A stretch of 64,000 bases of DNA from Nocardioides litoris (GCF_006346315.1 NZ_VDMR01000001.1:620001-684000); one strand, 5' to 3'. Positions 46,269-56,658 are shown, numbered from the stretch's first letter. Numbers and translations: made by a program. Notes: generated by a model from the letters alone, not told the origin.

Positions 46269-46274
46269 TAGGCT
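46269..46274 (+). promoter_or_regulatory. -10 element TAGGCT of the mec gene
   Basis: TAGGCT ends 6 nt before the GTG at 46281; leaderless start of the mec-cysO operon. Confidence 0.45.
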
Positions 46275-46280
46275 CGCGCC

Positions 46281-46715
46281 GTGCTCACCATCGACCAGGC
46301 GACGTACGACGCCATCGTGGCGCACGCCAAGCGCGACCACCCCGACGAGGCCTGCGGCATCGTCGCCGGGCCCGAGGGCAGCGACCGCCCCGAGCGCCTG
46401 GTGGAGATGGTCAACGCCGCGGGCAGCCCCACGTTCTACGAGTTCGACTCCACCGACCTGCTCGCGCTCTACAAGCAGATGTGGGACAACGACGAGGAGC
46501 CCGTCGTGGTCTACCACTCCCACACCGCCACCGAGGCCTACCCGAGCACCACCGACATCGGCCTGGCCAACGAGCCCGGAGCCCACTACGTGCTCGTCAG
46601 CACCCGCGAGCACGGGAATAACGACGGCCCGGTGGAGTTCAGGTCCTACAGGATCGTCGACGGCGTCGTGACCGAGGAAGAGGTCTCCGTCGTCCCCGCC
46701 CTCCCCGAGATCTAG
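46281..46715 (+). CDS. mec: JAMM/MPN+ metalloprotease (Mec-type, CysO-processing)
   Basis: 144 residues. The zinc site is complete: E23 (DEACGIV), HSH (79-81), S89 and D92 in HSH-x7-S-x2-D. In mycobacteria the homologue Mec clips cysteine from the CysO-Cys adduct in sulphur-carrier-dependent cysteine synthesis. The CysO-like gene follows after 13 nt. cysM, the third member, is displaced 1.9 kb downstream. Confidence 0.9.
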   Translation: MLTIDQATYDAIVAHAKRDHPDEACGIVAGPEGSDRPERLVEMVNAAGSPTFYEFDSTDLLALYKQMWDNDEEPVVVYHSHTATEAYPSTTDIGLANEPGAHYVLVSTREHGNNDGPVEFRSYRIVDGVVTEEEVSVVPALPEI

Positions 46716-46728
46716 GAGCAACCCCACC

Positions 46729-47019
46729 ATGGCCATCGAGGTCCGCATCCCGACCATCCTGCGCACCTACACCGACGGCGAGAAGGCCGTCGACGGGTCC
46801 GGCGCCACGCTGAGCGCGCTCATCGACGACCTCGAGAGCAACCACCCCGGCATCAAGGACCGTCTGGTCGAGGACAAGGCCGGCACGCCCGAGCTGCGCC
46901 GCTTCGTCAACGTCTACATCAACGACGAGGACGTCCGCTTCATCGGCTCCCTCGACGCCGAGCTGAGCGACGGCGACCAGGTCGTCGTGCTGCCCGCGGT
47001 CGCGGGCGGGGCGCGCTGA
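46729..47019 (+). CDS. cysO: MoaD/ThiS-type sulphur carrier, CysO-like
   Basis: 96 residues, ubiquitin fold. VRIPTILRTYTDGEKAVDGSGATLSALIDDLESNHPGI and FVNVYINDEDVRFIG...LSDGDQVVVLPAVAGG match CysO. The chain ends GGAR rather than GG: two residues must be removed before the terminal glycine can be activated as a thiocarboxylate, a job the adjacent JAMM protease could do. AGGAGC ribosome binding site before the ATG. Confidence 0.92.
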   Translation: MAIEVRIPTILRTYTDGEKAVDGSGATLSALIDDLESNHPGIKDRLVEDKAGTPELRRFVNVYINDEDVRFIGSLDAELSDGDQVVVLPAVAGGAR

Positions 47020-47054
47020 CCCGTCACCGACCAGCCGGTGACCTGCCGCGCCGC

Positions 47055-47060
47055 TAGTCT
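47055..47060 (+). promoter_or_regulatory. -10 element TAGTCT of the NYN gene
   Basis: TAGTCT ends 6 nt before the ATG at 47067, so the NYN-GTPase pair probably has its own leaderless promoter. Confidence 0.45.
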
Positions 47061-47066
47061 CCGGGC

Positions 47067-47621
47067 ATGAGCGACCGGCGCACCTTCGTCCTCGTCGACG
47101 GCGAGAACATCGATGCCACCCTCGGCTCCTCCGTCCTCGGCCGGCGCCCGCAGCCCGAGGAGCGCCCGCGCTGGGAGCGGGTGACGGCCTTCGTCGAGGA
47201 GCAGTGGGGCCAGCCGGTCACCGGCCTGTTCTTCCTCAACGCCAGCCACGGCACCCTCCCGGCCAGCTTCGTCCAGGCCCTGCTGGCCATGGACTACCGG
47301 CCGGTGCCGCTGGCCGGCCGCCCCGACGAGAAGGTCGTCGACGAGGGCATCCTGCGCACCCTCGCCGCGCTGCGGGAGCGACCCGAGGCCGACGTGGTGC
47401 TGGCCAGCCACGACGCCGACTTCGCCGAGGCCCTGGGCGGGCTGCTGGGCGAGCGCCGGGTCGGCGTCATCGGGTTCCGCGAGTTCACCAGCACCCAGCT
47501 CTCGATGGAGGGCGTCCAGCACTTCGACCTCGAGCACGACGTGCACGCCTTCAACGCCGAGCTGCCCCGCGTGCGGATCATCCCGCTCGAGGAGTTCGAC
47601 CCGACCTGGTTCCTGCGCTGA
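47067..47621 (+). CDS. NYN-domain (PIN-like) putative RNase
   Basis: 184 residues. The NYN/PIN-like active site is recognisable: FVLVDGENID (D11, N14), KVVDEGI (D92) and SHDADFAEAL (D116, D118). NYN proteins are metal-dependent RNases or structural relatives. The TGA of this gene and the ATG of the GTPase overlap by one base (TGATG), so the two are translationally coupled. It interrupts the otherwise conserved mec-cysO-cysM order. Confidence 0.87.
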   Translation: MSDRRTFVLVDGENIDATLGSSVLGRRPQPEERPRWERVTAFVEEQWGQPVTGLFFLNASHGTLPASFVQALLAMDYRPVPLAGRPDEKVVDEGILRTLAALRERPEADVVLASHDADFAEALGGLLGERRVGVIGFREFTSTQLSMEGVQHFDLEHDVHAFNAELPRVRIIPLEEFDPTWFLR

Positions 47622-48367
47622 TGGCCCGCACCCGACCCACCCGGGCCGTCTCCGGCGCCCTGGGCCGCGGCCGCGAGCGGGTCACCGGCGTCTTCCAGCG
47701 CCGCTACCCGACCGTCGCGGTCACCGGCATGACCGGCGTCGGCAAGACCGAGCTCGTCGACCACCTCGTCGGCCGGGCCCAGCCCGAGGGCACCGCCGAG
47801 TCCGGCTCGGCCGTCATGGAGCGTCGGGTCCGCCGCGGTCGCCGGCTCACCGGGTTCCGCTTCCGGGTCGTGCCCGGCGAGAACGCCGCCACCCGCCTCG
47901 GCGCCCTCGACGAGGTCTTCCACGACGACCCCGTCGACGGCGTGCTCCACGTCGTCGCCCACGGGCACGCCACCGGTCGTCGTACGGCGGGCACGACCGG
48001 ACCGGCCGTCGTCGACCGCGAGGACCAGCTGGCCCGCGAGCTCGAGGACTGGACCGTCACCGCCCACCGCATCGCTGCCATGGCCGTGCGCCGACCGCAC
48101 CCGACCTGGCTCGTCGTCGTGGTGACCAAGGTCGACCTGTACGCCGACGAGGTCGACGAGGTCGTCCGCTCCTACTCACCCGGCAGCGGCACCCCGTTCG
48201 GCGACCGGCTCGACGAGCTGCGGGCGCTGGCCGGCGCGGCCAAGCTGTCCATCGACGTGCTGCCCGCATGCAGCCACCTCGACGGCGACGCCGTCTCCGC
48301 CCAGCAGCGCGACGCCTACCTCGTCGCGCTCGAGGCACGGATGGCGCAGCTGTCCGGCCACGACTGA
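47621..48367 (+). CDS. P-loop GTPase coupled to the NYN protein
   Basis: 248 residues. A basic N-terminus (about 1-28) precedes Walker A GMTGVGKTEL (36-45); the base-recognition motif is VVVVTKVDLY (TKxD). The G3 DxxG position reads VVPGENAA, lacking the canonical Asp. No membrane span. It could bind GTP and regulate the NYN nuclease encoded just upstream; no functional claim is possible beyond that. Confidence 0.82.
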   Translation: MARTRPTRAVSGALGRGRERVTGVFQRRYPTVAVTGMTGVGKTELVDHLVGRAQPEGTAESGSAVMERRVRRGRRLTGFRFRVVPGENAATRLGALDEVFHDDPVDGVLHVVAHGHATGRRTAGTTGPAVVDREDQLARELEDWTVTAHRIAAMAVRRPHPTWLVVVVTKVDLYADEVDEVVRSYSPGSGTPFGDRLDELRALAGAAKLSIDVLPACSHLDGDAVSAQQRDAYLVALEARMAQLSGHD

Positions 48368-48438
48368 GGTCCCTGGTCCCTGGCTGGCTGGTGCCTCCTG
48401 GGGGCTCGGGTGGCCGCGCGCGTGGCAGGCCGCGTCTC

Positions 48439-48493
48439 GGCGTCAAGGACGCCTGCGGCGCCGGCTCCGCCGGCCGCTGCGCGGTCCTTGACC
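48439..48493. repeat. Long palindromic element, copy 1 (TCAAGGAC family)
   Basis: CGTCAAGGACGCC...GGCGCCGGCTCCGCCGGCC...GCGGTCCTTGACC: the outer arms TCAAGGAC/GTCCTTGA enclose a second inner palindrome. It recurs in inverse orientation at 48766-48824. Confidence 0.8.
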
Positions 48494-48595
48494 CCGAGCC
48501 TCACGCGGCCCGCCGACCTGCGCGCTGCCGGCGCGGCCTCGCAAGCTCGCCGCGCCGCCGCTGGCGCGGCCACCCGCCCCACGAGTCACGCCTTC

Positions 48596-48660
48596 ACCAC
48601 TCCTGGTGCGGATCTCCCACTCCTGGTCGGTAACTGCCTGCCAGGAGTGACAGTTCCGAC
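48596..48660. repeat. Dispersed palindromic repeat, partial copy (locus 2)
   Basis: Contains CCACTCCTGGT(G/C)GG-type and CCAGGAGTGACAGTT segments of the family seen at 30863 and 51798, without the TCCGGTTAACCGGA core. The whole of 48368-48894 is repeat-rich and holds no gene I can support. Confidence 0.6.
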
Positions 48661-48765
48661 CCACAAGTCTCGCCTGTGTGACGGGTGGGGCGGCCGCGCC
48701 AGCGGCGGCGCGGGCGGAGCCTGTGCCGTTGAGCGCGCCGCCAGTCGATCGGGCGAGGCTCCGGG

Positions 48766-49842
<1,077 letters not shown>

Positions 49843-49848
49843 GCCCGG

Positions 49849-50583
49849 TCAGCCCAGCCGACCCGACAGCCCGCTGAACCGGGCCCGCTCGTCGAAGCGC
49901 GCCACCACGGCGTTCCCGGTGACCGGGTCGCGCAGCTCGAGGCTCGACCAGTCCTCGGTCCACGCCAGCTCCCACCCCGCGTGCACCCCGAGGCCGTGCA
50001 GCGCTCGGCGGTGGTCGCTGACCGCGCCCGAGGCCAGGTACGCCGGCACCCGGGTCGGCACCGTCTCGTCGATGCGCAGGCCGGGCAGGCCGAGGTCCTC
50101 GAGGTCCTTGAGCAGCAGCACGACGCGGGTGCCGCCACCCACCGGCGCGGAGTAGTACGGCGACCGCCCGGTCACCTGCACCGCCACCTGCCCCACCACG
50201 TGGCAGACCTCGGCCACCTCGGCGTGCAGGGCCTCGCCCTGCGCCTCGGTGGGGAGCGCCACCTCGGGGCTGGTGAGGGAGACGATCGCGTGCTGCTCGC
50301 CATGGGCCCGCAGCTGCTCGACGGCCGCGTCGGCGTGCTGCGGGTGGGCCCAGCCCCAGATCAGCGAGCGCGGTCCGGGTGCGACGGAGGCGACCAGGGC
50401 GAAGCCGACGTTGATGCGTCCGGGGCCTTCCTCGGGGACGAAGGAGAGTCGCCGGTCCTCCATGTCGGCGTCCCACCGCCACCGACCGAGCCGCTGGTCG
50501 AGGTGCTCGGAGAGCCGGAGCTGGTGGAGGTAGGAGAACAGGGCGGCCTGGTCGCTCAGGTCCTGCAGGTCGGGGAGGCGCAC
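49849..50583 (-). CDS. Unrecognised soluble protein
   Basis: 244 residues from GTG 50583. LSDQAALFSYLHQLRLSEHLDQRLGRWRWDADMEDRRLSFV...INVGFALVASVAPGPRSLIWGWAHPQ suggests a two-part alpha/beta protein without signal peptide. I do not recognise the family. It is divergent from the DUF3152 gene, with the two start codons only 19 nt apart, so each promoter must lie within or overlap the other gene. Confidence 0.7.
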   Translation of the reverse strand: MRLPDLQDLSDQAALFSYLHQLRLSEHLDQRLGRWRWDADMEDRRLSFVPEEGPGRINVGFALVASVAPGPRSLIWGWAHPQHADAAVEQLRAHGEQHAIVSLTSPEVALPTEAQGEALHAEVAEVCHVVGQVAVQVTGRSPYYSAPVGGGTRVVLLLKDLEDLGLPGLRIDETVPTRVPAYLASGAVSDHRRALHGLGVHAGWELAWTEDWSSLELRDPVTGNAVVARFDERARFSGLSGRLG

Positions 50584-50589
50584 GTGACC

Positions 50590-50595
50590 TACCGT
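50590..50595 (+). promoter_or_regulatory. -10 element TACCGT of the DUF3152 gene
   Basis: TACCGT ends 6 nt before the ATG at 50602; together with the opposing GTG at 50583 this leaves no room for a separate leader or spacer. Confidence 0.4.
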
Positions 50596-50601
50596 GTCCG
50601 C

Positions 50602-51735
50602 ATGCCGCGCCCCGAAACCGCCCGCGTCCTCGCCGCCGGGCTCGCCGTGCTGCTGGCCCTGGGGCTGCTCGTGGGCGCGCCGTCGCCCGCCCGGGCTGCG
50701 GCCGCGCCGGTGACCAGCACCAGCCCGCCGGTCGTGTCCGGTGCGGCCACCTGGGGCGAGCCCCTCACCGCCACCGCGGGCACCTGGGACCCGCCCGGCG
50801 TCACCGCCGCCTACCGGTGGCTGCGCTCGGGCCGGCCCGTCCCGGGGGCGACGGCTGCGGTCTACCGGCTCGGCACGGCCGACCTCGGCCACCGGGTGCA
50901 GGTCGAGGTCGTCGTCACCTCCACCGACGGCAGCGGGGCGACCGGCCGCGCCGTCTCCGCCCCCACCGCTCCGGTCGCGCGCGCCGACCAGCGTCTCCGC
51001 CGCGCCCCGCGCGTCGTCGGCGACGCCCGCTTCGGCCGCACCGTCCGCGCCACCGCCGGGCGCTGGACGACGACGCCCGACTGGGTCCGCTACCGCTGGC
51101 TGCGCGCCGGCCGCCCGGTCCCCGGGGCCCGCGGGCCGCGCTACACCCTGCGTCCCGACGACGTCGGCCGTCGGCTGCGCGTCGAGGTGACCGCACGCGC
51201 CGAGGGACACCGCACCGTGACGGTCCGCTCGGCCCCGGTGCGGGTCGAGCACCGCGTCGGCGTGCGCCGCACGGTGACCTACAGCGTCACGACGCGGGGC
51301 CGGGTCTCCGCCGACCTCGGCGCCTTCCGACGCCTGGCCCAGCAGACCTACGACGACCCGCGCGGCTGGCGGGGGATGGGCGTGCGGTTCCGCCCCGTGC
51401 GCTCGGGCGGGTCGTTCACGCTCGTGCTGGCCGAGGCGAGCACGCTGCCGTCGTACTCCAGGGCCTGCAGCACGCAGTGGAGCTGCCGCGTCGGGCGCTA
51501 CGTCGTCATCAACCAGACCCGCTGGCAGCACGCCTCGCCGGCGTGGAACGGCGCCCGCCGGTCGCTGCGCGACTACCGCCACATGGTGGTCAACCACGAG
51601 ACCGGCCACTGGCTGGGCCGGGGCCACGCCTCCTGCCCGCGCCCGGGCGCGCTGGCGCCGGTGATGCAGCAGCAGTCGAAGGGCACGCAGGGCTGCCGGC
51701 TCAACCCCTGGCCGACCCTGGGCGAGCTGCGCTGA
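50602..51735 (+). CDS. Secreted DUF3152 zincin-like protein
   Basis: 377 residues. A signal peptide (about 1-33) precedes two tandem Ig-like repeats with TATAGTWDPPGVTAAYRWLRSGRPVPGA and a second copy (ATAGRWTTTPDWVRYRWLRAGRPVPGA), then the DUF3152 domain with HETGHWLGRGH, a metzincin-type HExxHxxGxxH zinc motif. Two Cys pairs in the catalytic part (SRACSTQWSCRV, ASCPR/QGCRL). Probable extracellular metalloprotease; substrate unknown. Confidence 0.88.
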   Translation: MPRPETARVLAAGLAVLLALGLLVGAPSPARAAAAPVTSTSPPVVSGAATWGEPLTATAGTWDPPGVTAAYRWLRSGRPVPGATAAVYRLGTADLGHRVQVEVVVTSTDGSGATGRAVSAPTAPVARADQRLRRAPRVVGDARFGRTVRATAGRWTTTPDWVRYRWLRAGRPVPGARGPRYTLRPDDVGRRLRVEVTARAEGHRTVTVRSAPVRVEHRVGVRRTVTYSVTTRGRVSADLGAFRRLAQQTYDDPRGWRGMGVRFRPVRSGGSFTLVLAEASTLPSYSRACSTQWSCRVGRYVVINQTRWQHASPAWNGARRSLRDYRHMVVNHETGHWLGRGHASCPRPGALAPVMQQQSKGTQGCRLNPWPTLGELR

Positions 51736-51797
51736 GGTGCGCTGTGGCCGGTGACCTGGTGGCCGGCCGGGCTGGGTGGTCGTCGGCGTACTTCTGG

Positions 51798-51968
51798 CAC
51801 GGAACTCCTACTCCTGGTGGGGAGTTCCTGCGCAGGAGTGGCAGTTTCTCCGGTTAACCGGAGGTTCTGCCGACCGCGGGTGACTCCTGGCACGGAACTC
51901 CCACTCCTGGTGGGGAGTTCCCGCGCAGGAGTGGCAGTTTCTCCGGTTGACCGGAGGTTTTGCCGCCG
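51798..51968. repeat. Dispersed palindromic repeat, locus 3 (two tandem units)
   Basis: Two units about 95 nt apart of GGCACGGAACTCC(T/C)ACTCCTGG - TGGGGAGTTCC - GCGCAGGAGTGGCAGTTTCTCC - GGTT(A/G)ACCGGAGGTT. Inverse of the family at 30863-31012. The central parts can fold as nested hairpins. 51736-52005 holds no gene. Confidence 0.88.
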
Positions 51969-52005
51969 CCCGACCCAACCCGACCCCGCGAGCCCGGACG
52001 CGCCC

Positions 52006-53070
52006 TCAGGCCGCGTTGGCGACCTCCAACGGCCGCTTCTTGCCGTACAGGCTGCCCGGGACGGGCGGGAGCCCGAGGAGGCGCAGCGAGGCGTTGGCGA
52101 CGTCGCCGTTGCGCACGGGCTGCCGGCCGGCCAGGTCGGGCTGGCGGCGACCCGGGCGGACGTAGCCGGGGTTGATGGCGTACACGTCGGCGGGGGCGAC
52201 GCCGGCGCCCCAGGCCACGAACGGCACGCGGTAGTCGGCCCGGCGCCGCCGGTCGGCGTGGTCCCGGGTGCCGGGGACGCCGCCGTGGTCGGCGGTCAGC
52301 AGCACGGTGAGGTCGGCGAGCGCCGGCTCACGCCGGGCGTCGGCCAGCACCTGGCCGACCAGGTGGTCGAGACGGCGCACCGCGGCGTCGTACGCCGGCG
52401 ACATCCAGCCCGAGGCGTGGCCCACCTGGTCGGCGGCGCCGAGGTGCAGGAAGGTGAAGTCGCGGTCGGCGGCGACGAGGTCGGCGCGGGCAGCGGCGAC
52501 CACCGCGGCGTCGTCCTCCTCCCGGATGACCGTGCGGTCGACCGCACCGGGCCACGACCGCGGGAAGAGGGAGAACTTCGTCTTCGTCGAGTACAGCGCC
52601 GTCGAGCCGCCCCGCCGGGCCACCACCGAGAAGACCGAGGAGACGGGGTGGCCGGCGGCCCGCTGCACCGTGCGCGGGCGACGACGGTCGTCGTTCCAGG
52701 TGACTCCGTGGCCGCCGCGACGGCGGTCGACGCGCCGGCCGGTGACCATGCTGGTGTGGTTGGGCAGGGTGAGGGTCAGCTCGACCTGGCTGCGTGCCTC
52801 GAGAGTCCAGGCGCCCTCGTCGAGCATCCGCCAGAGGTGGGGCAGGCCGGCGCGACCGAGACGGGTGAGCACGCTGGGGTTGAGCCCGTCGAGGCTGATC
52901 GCCAGCACCTGGGGGTCGTCGGCGCGGGCGCGGCGGGCCAGGTCGGCGCGGTCCGCGTCGGCCGCGGCGACGGGGAGCGTCGCGGCGGCGACGAGCGCGG
53001 CGACGCACAGCAGGACGGCGCCGGCGCGGCGCCAGGGTCGGGGCGGGAGCAGGGCTGCAGGCAGGGCCAC
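52006..53070 (-). CDS. Secreted type I phosphodiesterase / alkaline phosphatase-like protein
   Basis: 354 residues from GTG 53070, with a signal peptide ([28 protein letters not shown]). Alkaline-phosphatase superfamily landmarks: SLDGLNP (metal Asp), [12 protein letters not shown] (Thr nucleophile), [13 protein letters not shown] and [14 protein letters not shown]. Resembles nucleotide pyrophosphatase/phosphodiesterase (NPP) proteins. Convergent with the DUF3152 gene across the repeats; divergent from murI. Confidence 0.87.
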   Translation of the reverse strand: MALPAALLPPRPWRRAGAVLLCVAALVAAATLPVAAADADRADLARRARADDPQVLAISLDGLNPSVLTRLGRAGLPHLWRMLDEGAWTLEARSQVELTLTLPNHTSMVTGRRVDRRRGGHGVTWNDDRRRPRTVQRAAGHPVSSVFSVVARRGGSTALYSTKTKFSLFPRSWPGAVDRTVIREEDDAAVVAAARADLVAADRDFTFLHLGAADQVGHASGWMSPAYDAAVRRLDHLVGQVLADARREPALADLTVLLTADHGGVPGTRDHADRRRRADYRVPFVAWGAGVAPADVYAINPGYVRPGRRQPDLAGRQPVRNGDVANASLRLLGLPPVPGSLYGKKRPLEVANAA

Positions 53071-53147
53071 GGACCCAGCCTGCGGCCTTCCGCCGGTCGT
53101 CGTCCAGATCACGCGCGCGTCCGCTGCGCGGCACGGGTGCCACGCCG

Positions 53148-53153
53148 TACGGT
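53148..53153 (+). promoter_or_regulatory. -10 element TACGGT of murI
   Basis: TACGGT ends 6 nt before the GTG at 53160; leaderless start of the murI-MBL operon. Confidence 0.45.
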
Positions 53154-53159
53154 GGGGAC

Positions 53160-54014
53160 GTGCCCGTGTCGACGTCGCCCCGGTGGCCCCTGCCGACCGG
53201 CGCCGTCCCGGCCCTGCGTGACGCCCCGATCGGCATCTTCGACTCCGGCTTCGGCGGCCTGACCGTCGCCCGCTCGGTCATCGACCAGCTGCCCCACGAG
53301 TCCGTCCTGTACGTCGGCGACACGGCCCGCCAGCCCTACGGCCAGAAGCCGATCGGCGAGGTCCGCGAGTACGCCCTCGAGTGCCTCGACCACCTCGTCG
53401 AGCAGGGCGTCAAGGCGCTCGTCATCGCCTGCAACTCCGCCAGCGCGGCCGTGCTCCGCGACGCCCGCGAGCGCTACGACGTCCCGGTGGTCGAGGTGAT
53501 CATCCCGGCCACCCGCCGCGCGGTCGCGGCCACCCGCAACGGCCGCATCGGCGTCATCTGCACCCGCGCCACGGCCTCGTCCCGGGCCTACGACGACGCG
53601 TTCGCCGCGGCGCCCCACCTGGCGCTGCACACCCGCGCCTGCCCGGCGTTCGTCGACTTCGTCGAGGCCGGCGTGACCGGCGGCGAGGAGCTGCTGGCCG
53701 CGGCGCACGACTACCTCGACCCGCTCGTCGCGGCCGACGTCGACACCATCGTCCTGGGGTGCACGCACTACCCGCTGCTGACCGGCGTCATCTCCTACGT
53801 CGTGGGGCGTGACGTCACGCTGGTGAGCAGTGCCGAGGAGTGCGCCACCGACGTCTACCGGATGCTGGCCGACACCGGCCTGATGCGCGAGGGCGGCGAG
53901 CCCTCCTACCGCTTCGTGACCACGGGCTCGCCCGTCGAGTTCGAGACCATCGGCCGCCGTTTCCTCGGTCCCGAGATGGTCGCCGCCAGTCAGTTCGCCG
54001 GGGGGATGGCATGA
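53160..54014 (+). CDS. murI: Glutamate racemase
   Basis: 284 residues. The two catalytic cysteines are C91 (IACNSAS) and C201 (LGCTHYP), with [12 protein letters not shown] at the N-terminus and [14 protein letters not shown] segment [11 protein letters not shown]. Makes D-glutamate for peptidoglycan. Stop overlaps the next ATG by 4 nt (ATGA). Confidence 0.96.
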   Translation: MPVSTSPRWPLPTGAVPALRDAPIGIFDSGFGGLTVARSVIDQLPHESVLYVGDTARQPYGQKPIGEVREYALECLDHLVEQGVKALVIACNSASAAVLRDARERYDVPVVEVIIPATRRAVAATRNGRIGVICTRATASSRAYDDAFAAAPHLALHTRACPAFVDFVEAGVTGGEELLAAAHDYLDPLVAADVDTIVLGCTHYPLLTGVISYVVGRDVTLVSSAEECATDVYRMLADTGLMREGGEPSYRFVTTGSPVEFETIGRRFLGPEMVAASQFAGGMA

Positions 54015-54781
54015 GGCTCACGGTCGTCGGGTGCTCGGGCTCCTACCCAGGGCCCGACTCGCCCGCCAGCTGCTACCTGCTCGAGGCCGAGGGGCCCGAC
54101 GGTGACCACGGCACCCGCACCTGGCGGGTGCTGCTCGACATCGGCAACGGCGCGCTCGGGTCGCTGCAGAACTTCGTCGACCCGCTGACGATCGACGCGG
54201 TCCTCCTCAGCCACCTCCACCCCGACCACTGCTGCGACCTGTGCGGCTTCTACGTCCTGCGCAAGTACCACCCCACCGGCGCCCAGCCGCCCATCCCGGT
54301 CTGGGGTCCCTCGGGCGTCGAGGGGCGGATGTCCGACGCCTACGGCCTGCCCGACGGGCTCGGCATGTCCGACGTCTTCGACTTCCGCGAGTACGCCGGC
54401 CCGTTCACCGTCGGCCCGCTGACGGTCGAGCCGGTGCCGGTCGAGCACCCCGTCGAGGCCTACGGCCTGCGGGTCACCCTCGGTGGGACCACGCTCGGCT
54501 ACAGCGGTGACACGGCGCCCTGCGACGGGGTCGAGCAGGTCGCCGCCGGCACCGCCCTGTTCCTGGCCGAGGCGTCCTTCCGCGAGCAGGACGACAACCC
54601 GCCGGGCATCCACCTCACCGGGGCCGACGCCGGCGCCACCGCCGCCCGCGCCGGCACCGGACGCCTGGTGCTCACCCACGTGCCGCCGTGGTTCGACCGC
54701 GACGACATGCTGGCCGAGGCCCGCGCCACCTTCGACGGCCCGACCGACCTGGCCGCGCTCGGCGCGACGTACGACGTCTGA
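54011..54781 (+). CDS. Metallo-beta-lactamase-fold hydrolase, Rv1339-type cAMP phosphodiesterase-like
   Basis: 256 residues. HLHPDHCCD is the HxHxDH metal motif (His 73 region); later ligands include [16 protein letters not shown] and LTHVPPW. It follows murI with a 4-nt overlap, the place occupied in mycobacteria by Rv1339, shown there to be an atypical cAMP phosphodiesterase. RNase Z-like chemistry is the alternative. Confidence 0.9.
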   Translation: MRLTVVGCSGSYPGPDSPASCYLLEAEGPDGDHGTRTWRVLLDIGNGALGSLQNFVDPLTIDAVLLSHLHPDHCCDLCGFYVLRKYHPTGAQPPIPVWGPSGVEGRMSDAYGLPDGLGMSDVFDFREYAGPFTVGPLTVEPVPVEHPVEAYGLRVTLGGTTLGYSGDTAPCDGVEQVAAGTALFLAEASFREQDDNPPGIHLTGADAGATAARAGTGRLVLTHVPPWFDRDDMLAEARATFDGPTDLAALGATYDV

Positions 54782-54808
54782 GCCTGCTCGTCGGGCAGAG
54801 TGGCGCCC

Positions 54809-55804
54809 ATGATCACGGTCGAGGGGCTCACCCGCACCTACGGCGACTTCACCGCCGTCGACGACGTCTCGTTCGCGTGCCGCCCGGGCCGGGTGACGGG
54901 GTTCCTCGGTCCCAACGGCGCCGGCAAGACCACGACGATGCGGATCCTCGTCGGGCTGACCCCCGCCACCCGCGGTCGGGCGCTCATCGGCGGCCACACC
55001 TACCACCAGCTCCGCAACCCCGCCCGCCACGTCGGCGTCCTGCTCGACGCCGGCGCCCAGCACGGCGGCCGGACCGGCCGCGAGATCCTCACCCTCGGCG
55101 CCACCGCGATGGGCCTGCCCCGCAGCCGCGTCGACGAGATGCTGCAGCTGGTCTCGCTCACCGAGACCGAGGCCAGGCGCCGGCTGCGGCACTACTCGCT
55201 CGGCATGAAGCAGCGCCTCGGCATCGCCCACGCCCTGCTCGGCGAGCCGCAGGTGCTCGTCCTCGACGAGCCCGCCAACGGCCTCGACCCCGCGGGCATC
55301 CGCTGGATGCGCGGCCTGCTCAAGGACTACGCCGACCGCGGCGGCACCGTGCTCCTCTCCAGCCACCTGCTGCACGAGGTCGAGCAGATCGCCGACGAGA
55401 TGATCCTCATCGGCCACGGCCGGGTCGTCGCCCAGGGTGACAAGAAGACCCTGATGGACAGCCACCGCGGCACCCGCGCCGAGACCACCCACGTCATCTG
55501 CCTCGACAACGATCGCCTCGCCGAGGTGCTGCGCGAGCGCGGTGTCACCGTCCGCCCCCACGGGCCGGGGCTGGCCGCCGAGTGTGCCTCGGTCGACGTC
55601 GGCCGGGCCGCCGCGGAGCACCAGCTGGTGCTCACCGACCTGCGCGCCGCTGACGAGGGCGGCCTGGAGGACCTCTTCCTCGAGCTCACCTCCGCCACCC
55701 AGCGCGAGCAGCCCTCGGCGGGTGGCTGGGCCGGCCCGCCGGCCGGTCCGCCCCCGGGGTTCCCGCCGCCCCCCGCCCCGCCGACGTACGGAGGTCCCCG
55801 ATGA
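54809..55804 (+). CDS. ABC transporter ATPase, paralogue 1
   Basis: 331 residues. Walker A GPNGAGKTTT, signature [12 protein letters not shown], Walker [14 protein letters not shown] and the H-loop [12 protein letters not shown]-terminal regulatory part ends in a Pro/Gly-rich tail (AGPPAGPPPGFPPPPAPP). It is translationally coupled (ATGA) to the permease and closely similar to the ATPase at 58859. Type: ABC-2 exporter. Confidence 0.93.
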   Translation: MITVEGLTRTYGDFTAVDDVSFACRPGRVTGFLGPNGAGKTTTMRILVGLTPATRGRALIGGHTYHQLRNPARHVGVLLDAGAQHGGRTGREILTLGATAMGLPRSRVDEMLQLVSLTETEARRRLRHYSLGMKQRLGIAHALLGEPQVLVLDEPANGLDPAGIRWMRGLLKDYADRGGTVLLSSHLLHEVEQIADEMILIGHGRVVAQGDKKTLMDSHRGTRAETTHVICLDNDRLAEVLRERGVTVRPHGPGLAAECASVDVGRAAAEHQLVLTDLRAADEGGLEDLFLELTSATQREQPSAGGWAGPPAGPPPGFPPPPAPPTYGGPR

Positions 55805-56658
55805 GCCACCCCGCGCCGCCCCCGCCGTACCAGCCGCCGGCCTCGACCGCCTCCCCGGCCGCGACGCCCGGCGGCCCCGGCATCGACCTGCGGGGCACGG
55901 CCTCGATCCCGCTCGCGCGGCTGGTGCAGGTCGAGCTGCGCAAGGCGCTCGACACGCTGGCCAGCTTCTGGTTCGTGGTCGGCCTGGCCATCATCGTCGT
56001 CGGCACCGAGGTGCTGCTCACGATCGCGATCATCGTGCAGGAGGAGCCGTCGACCCCCGGCGACTACGCGTCGGTGGCCTCGTTCATCACCGGCATCGGC
56101 CTGCCGGTGCTGGCGATCATGCTGGTGACCACCGAGTGGAGCCAGCGCACCGCGATGGTCACCTTCACCATCGAGCCCCGCCGCGAGCGCGTGCTGCTCG
56201 CCAAGTACGCCGTGTGCCTGGTGCTCACGATCGCCACGGTCCTGCTCGCGCTGGTGCTCGGGTTCGTCTGCGCCGGGGTGTGCGAGCTGGCCCTGCCCGA
56301 CCTCACCACGTGGGAGGTCGACTGGTCGGTGATCGCCGGCTTCTTCATCACCCAGGTCCTGGCCATGACCCTCGGCTTCGCGCTGGCCTGCCTGCTGCTC
56401 AACACCCCGGCCGCCATCGTGGGCTTCTTCGTGTACCGGCTGCTGCCGCTGCTGGTGTTCAGCGCCATCGGCGGGTTCTTCGAGTGGTTCCAGGACGTGC
56501 AGCCCTACATCGACTTCGAGGTCGCCAAGGGGCCGCTGTACGACCTGTCGCTCGACTCGGCCGAGGAGCTGCTGCAGCTGCTCACATCGGGGCTGCTGTG
56601 GCTCGGCCTGCCGCTCGGCTTCGGCCTGTGGCGGATCCTGCGTGCCGAGGTGAAGTAA
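55801..56658 (+). CDS. ABC-2 transporter permease, paralogue 1
   Basis: 285 residues. A Pro-rich N-terminus then VQVELRKALDTLASFW, and six hydrophobic segments including FWFVVGLAIIVVGTEVLLTIAIIV, VLAIMLVTTEWSQRTAMVTFTIEPRR (the typical ABC-2 cytoplasmic loop) and GLPLGFGLWRIL at the end. Partner of the preceding ATPase; substrate unknown, possibly an antibiotic or lipid. Confidence 0.9.
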   Translation: MSHPAPPPPYQPPASTASPAATPGGPGIDLRGTASIPLARLVQVELRKALDTLASFWFVVGLAIIVVGTEVLLTIAIIVQEEPSTPGDYASVASFITGIGLPVLAIMLVTTEWSQRTAMVTFTIEPRRERVLLAKYAVCLVLTIATVLLALVLGFVCAGVCELALPDLTTWEVDWSVIAGFFITQVLAMTLGFALACLLLNTPAAIVGFFVYRLLPLLVFSAIGGFFEWFQDVQPYIDFEVAKGPLYDLSLDSAEELLQLLTSGLLWLGLPLGFGLWRILRAEVK

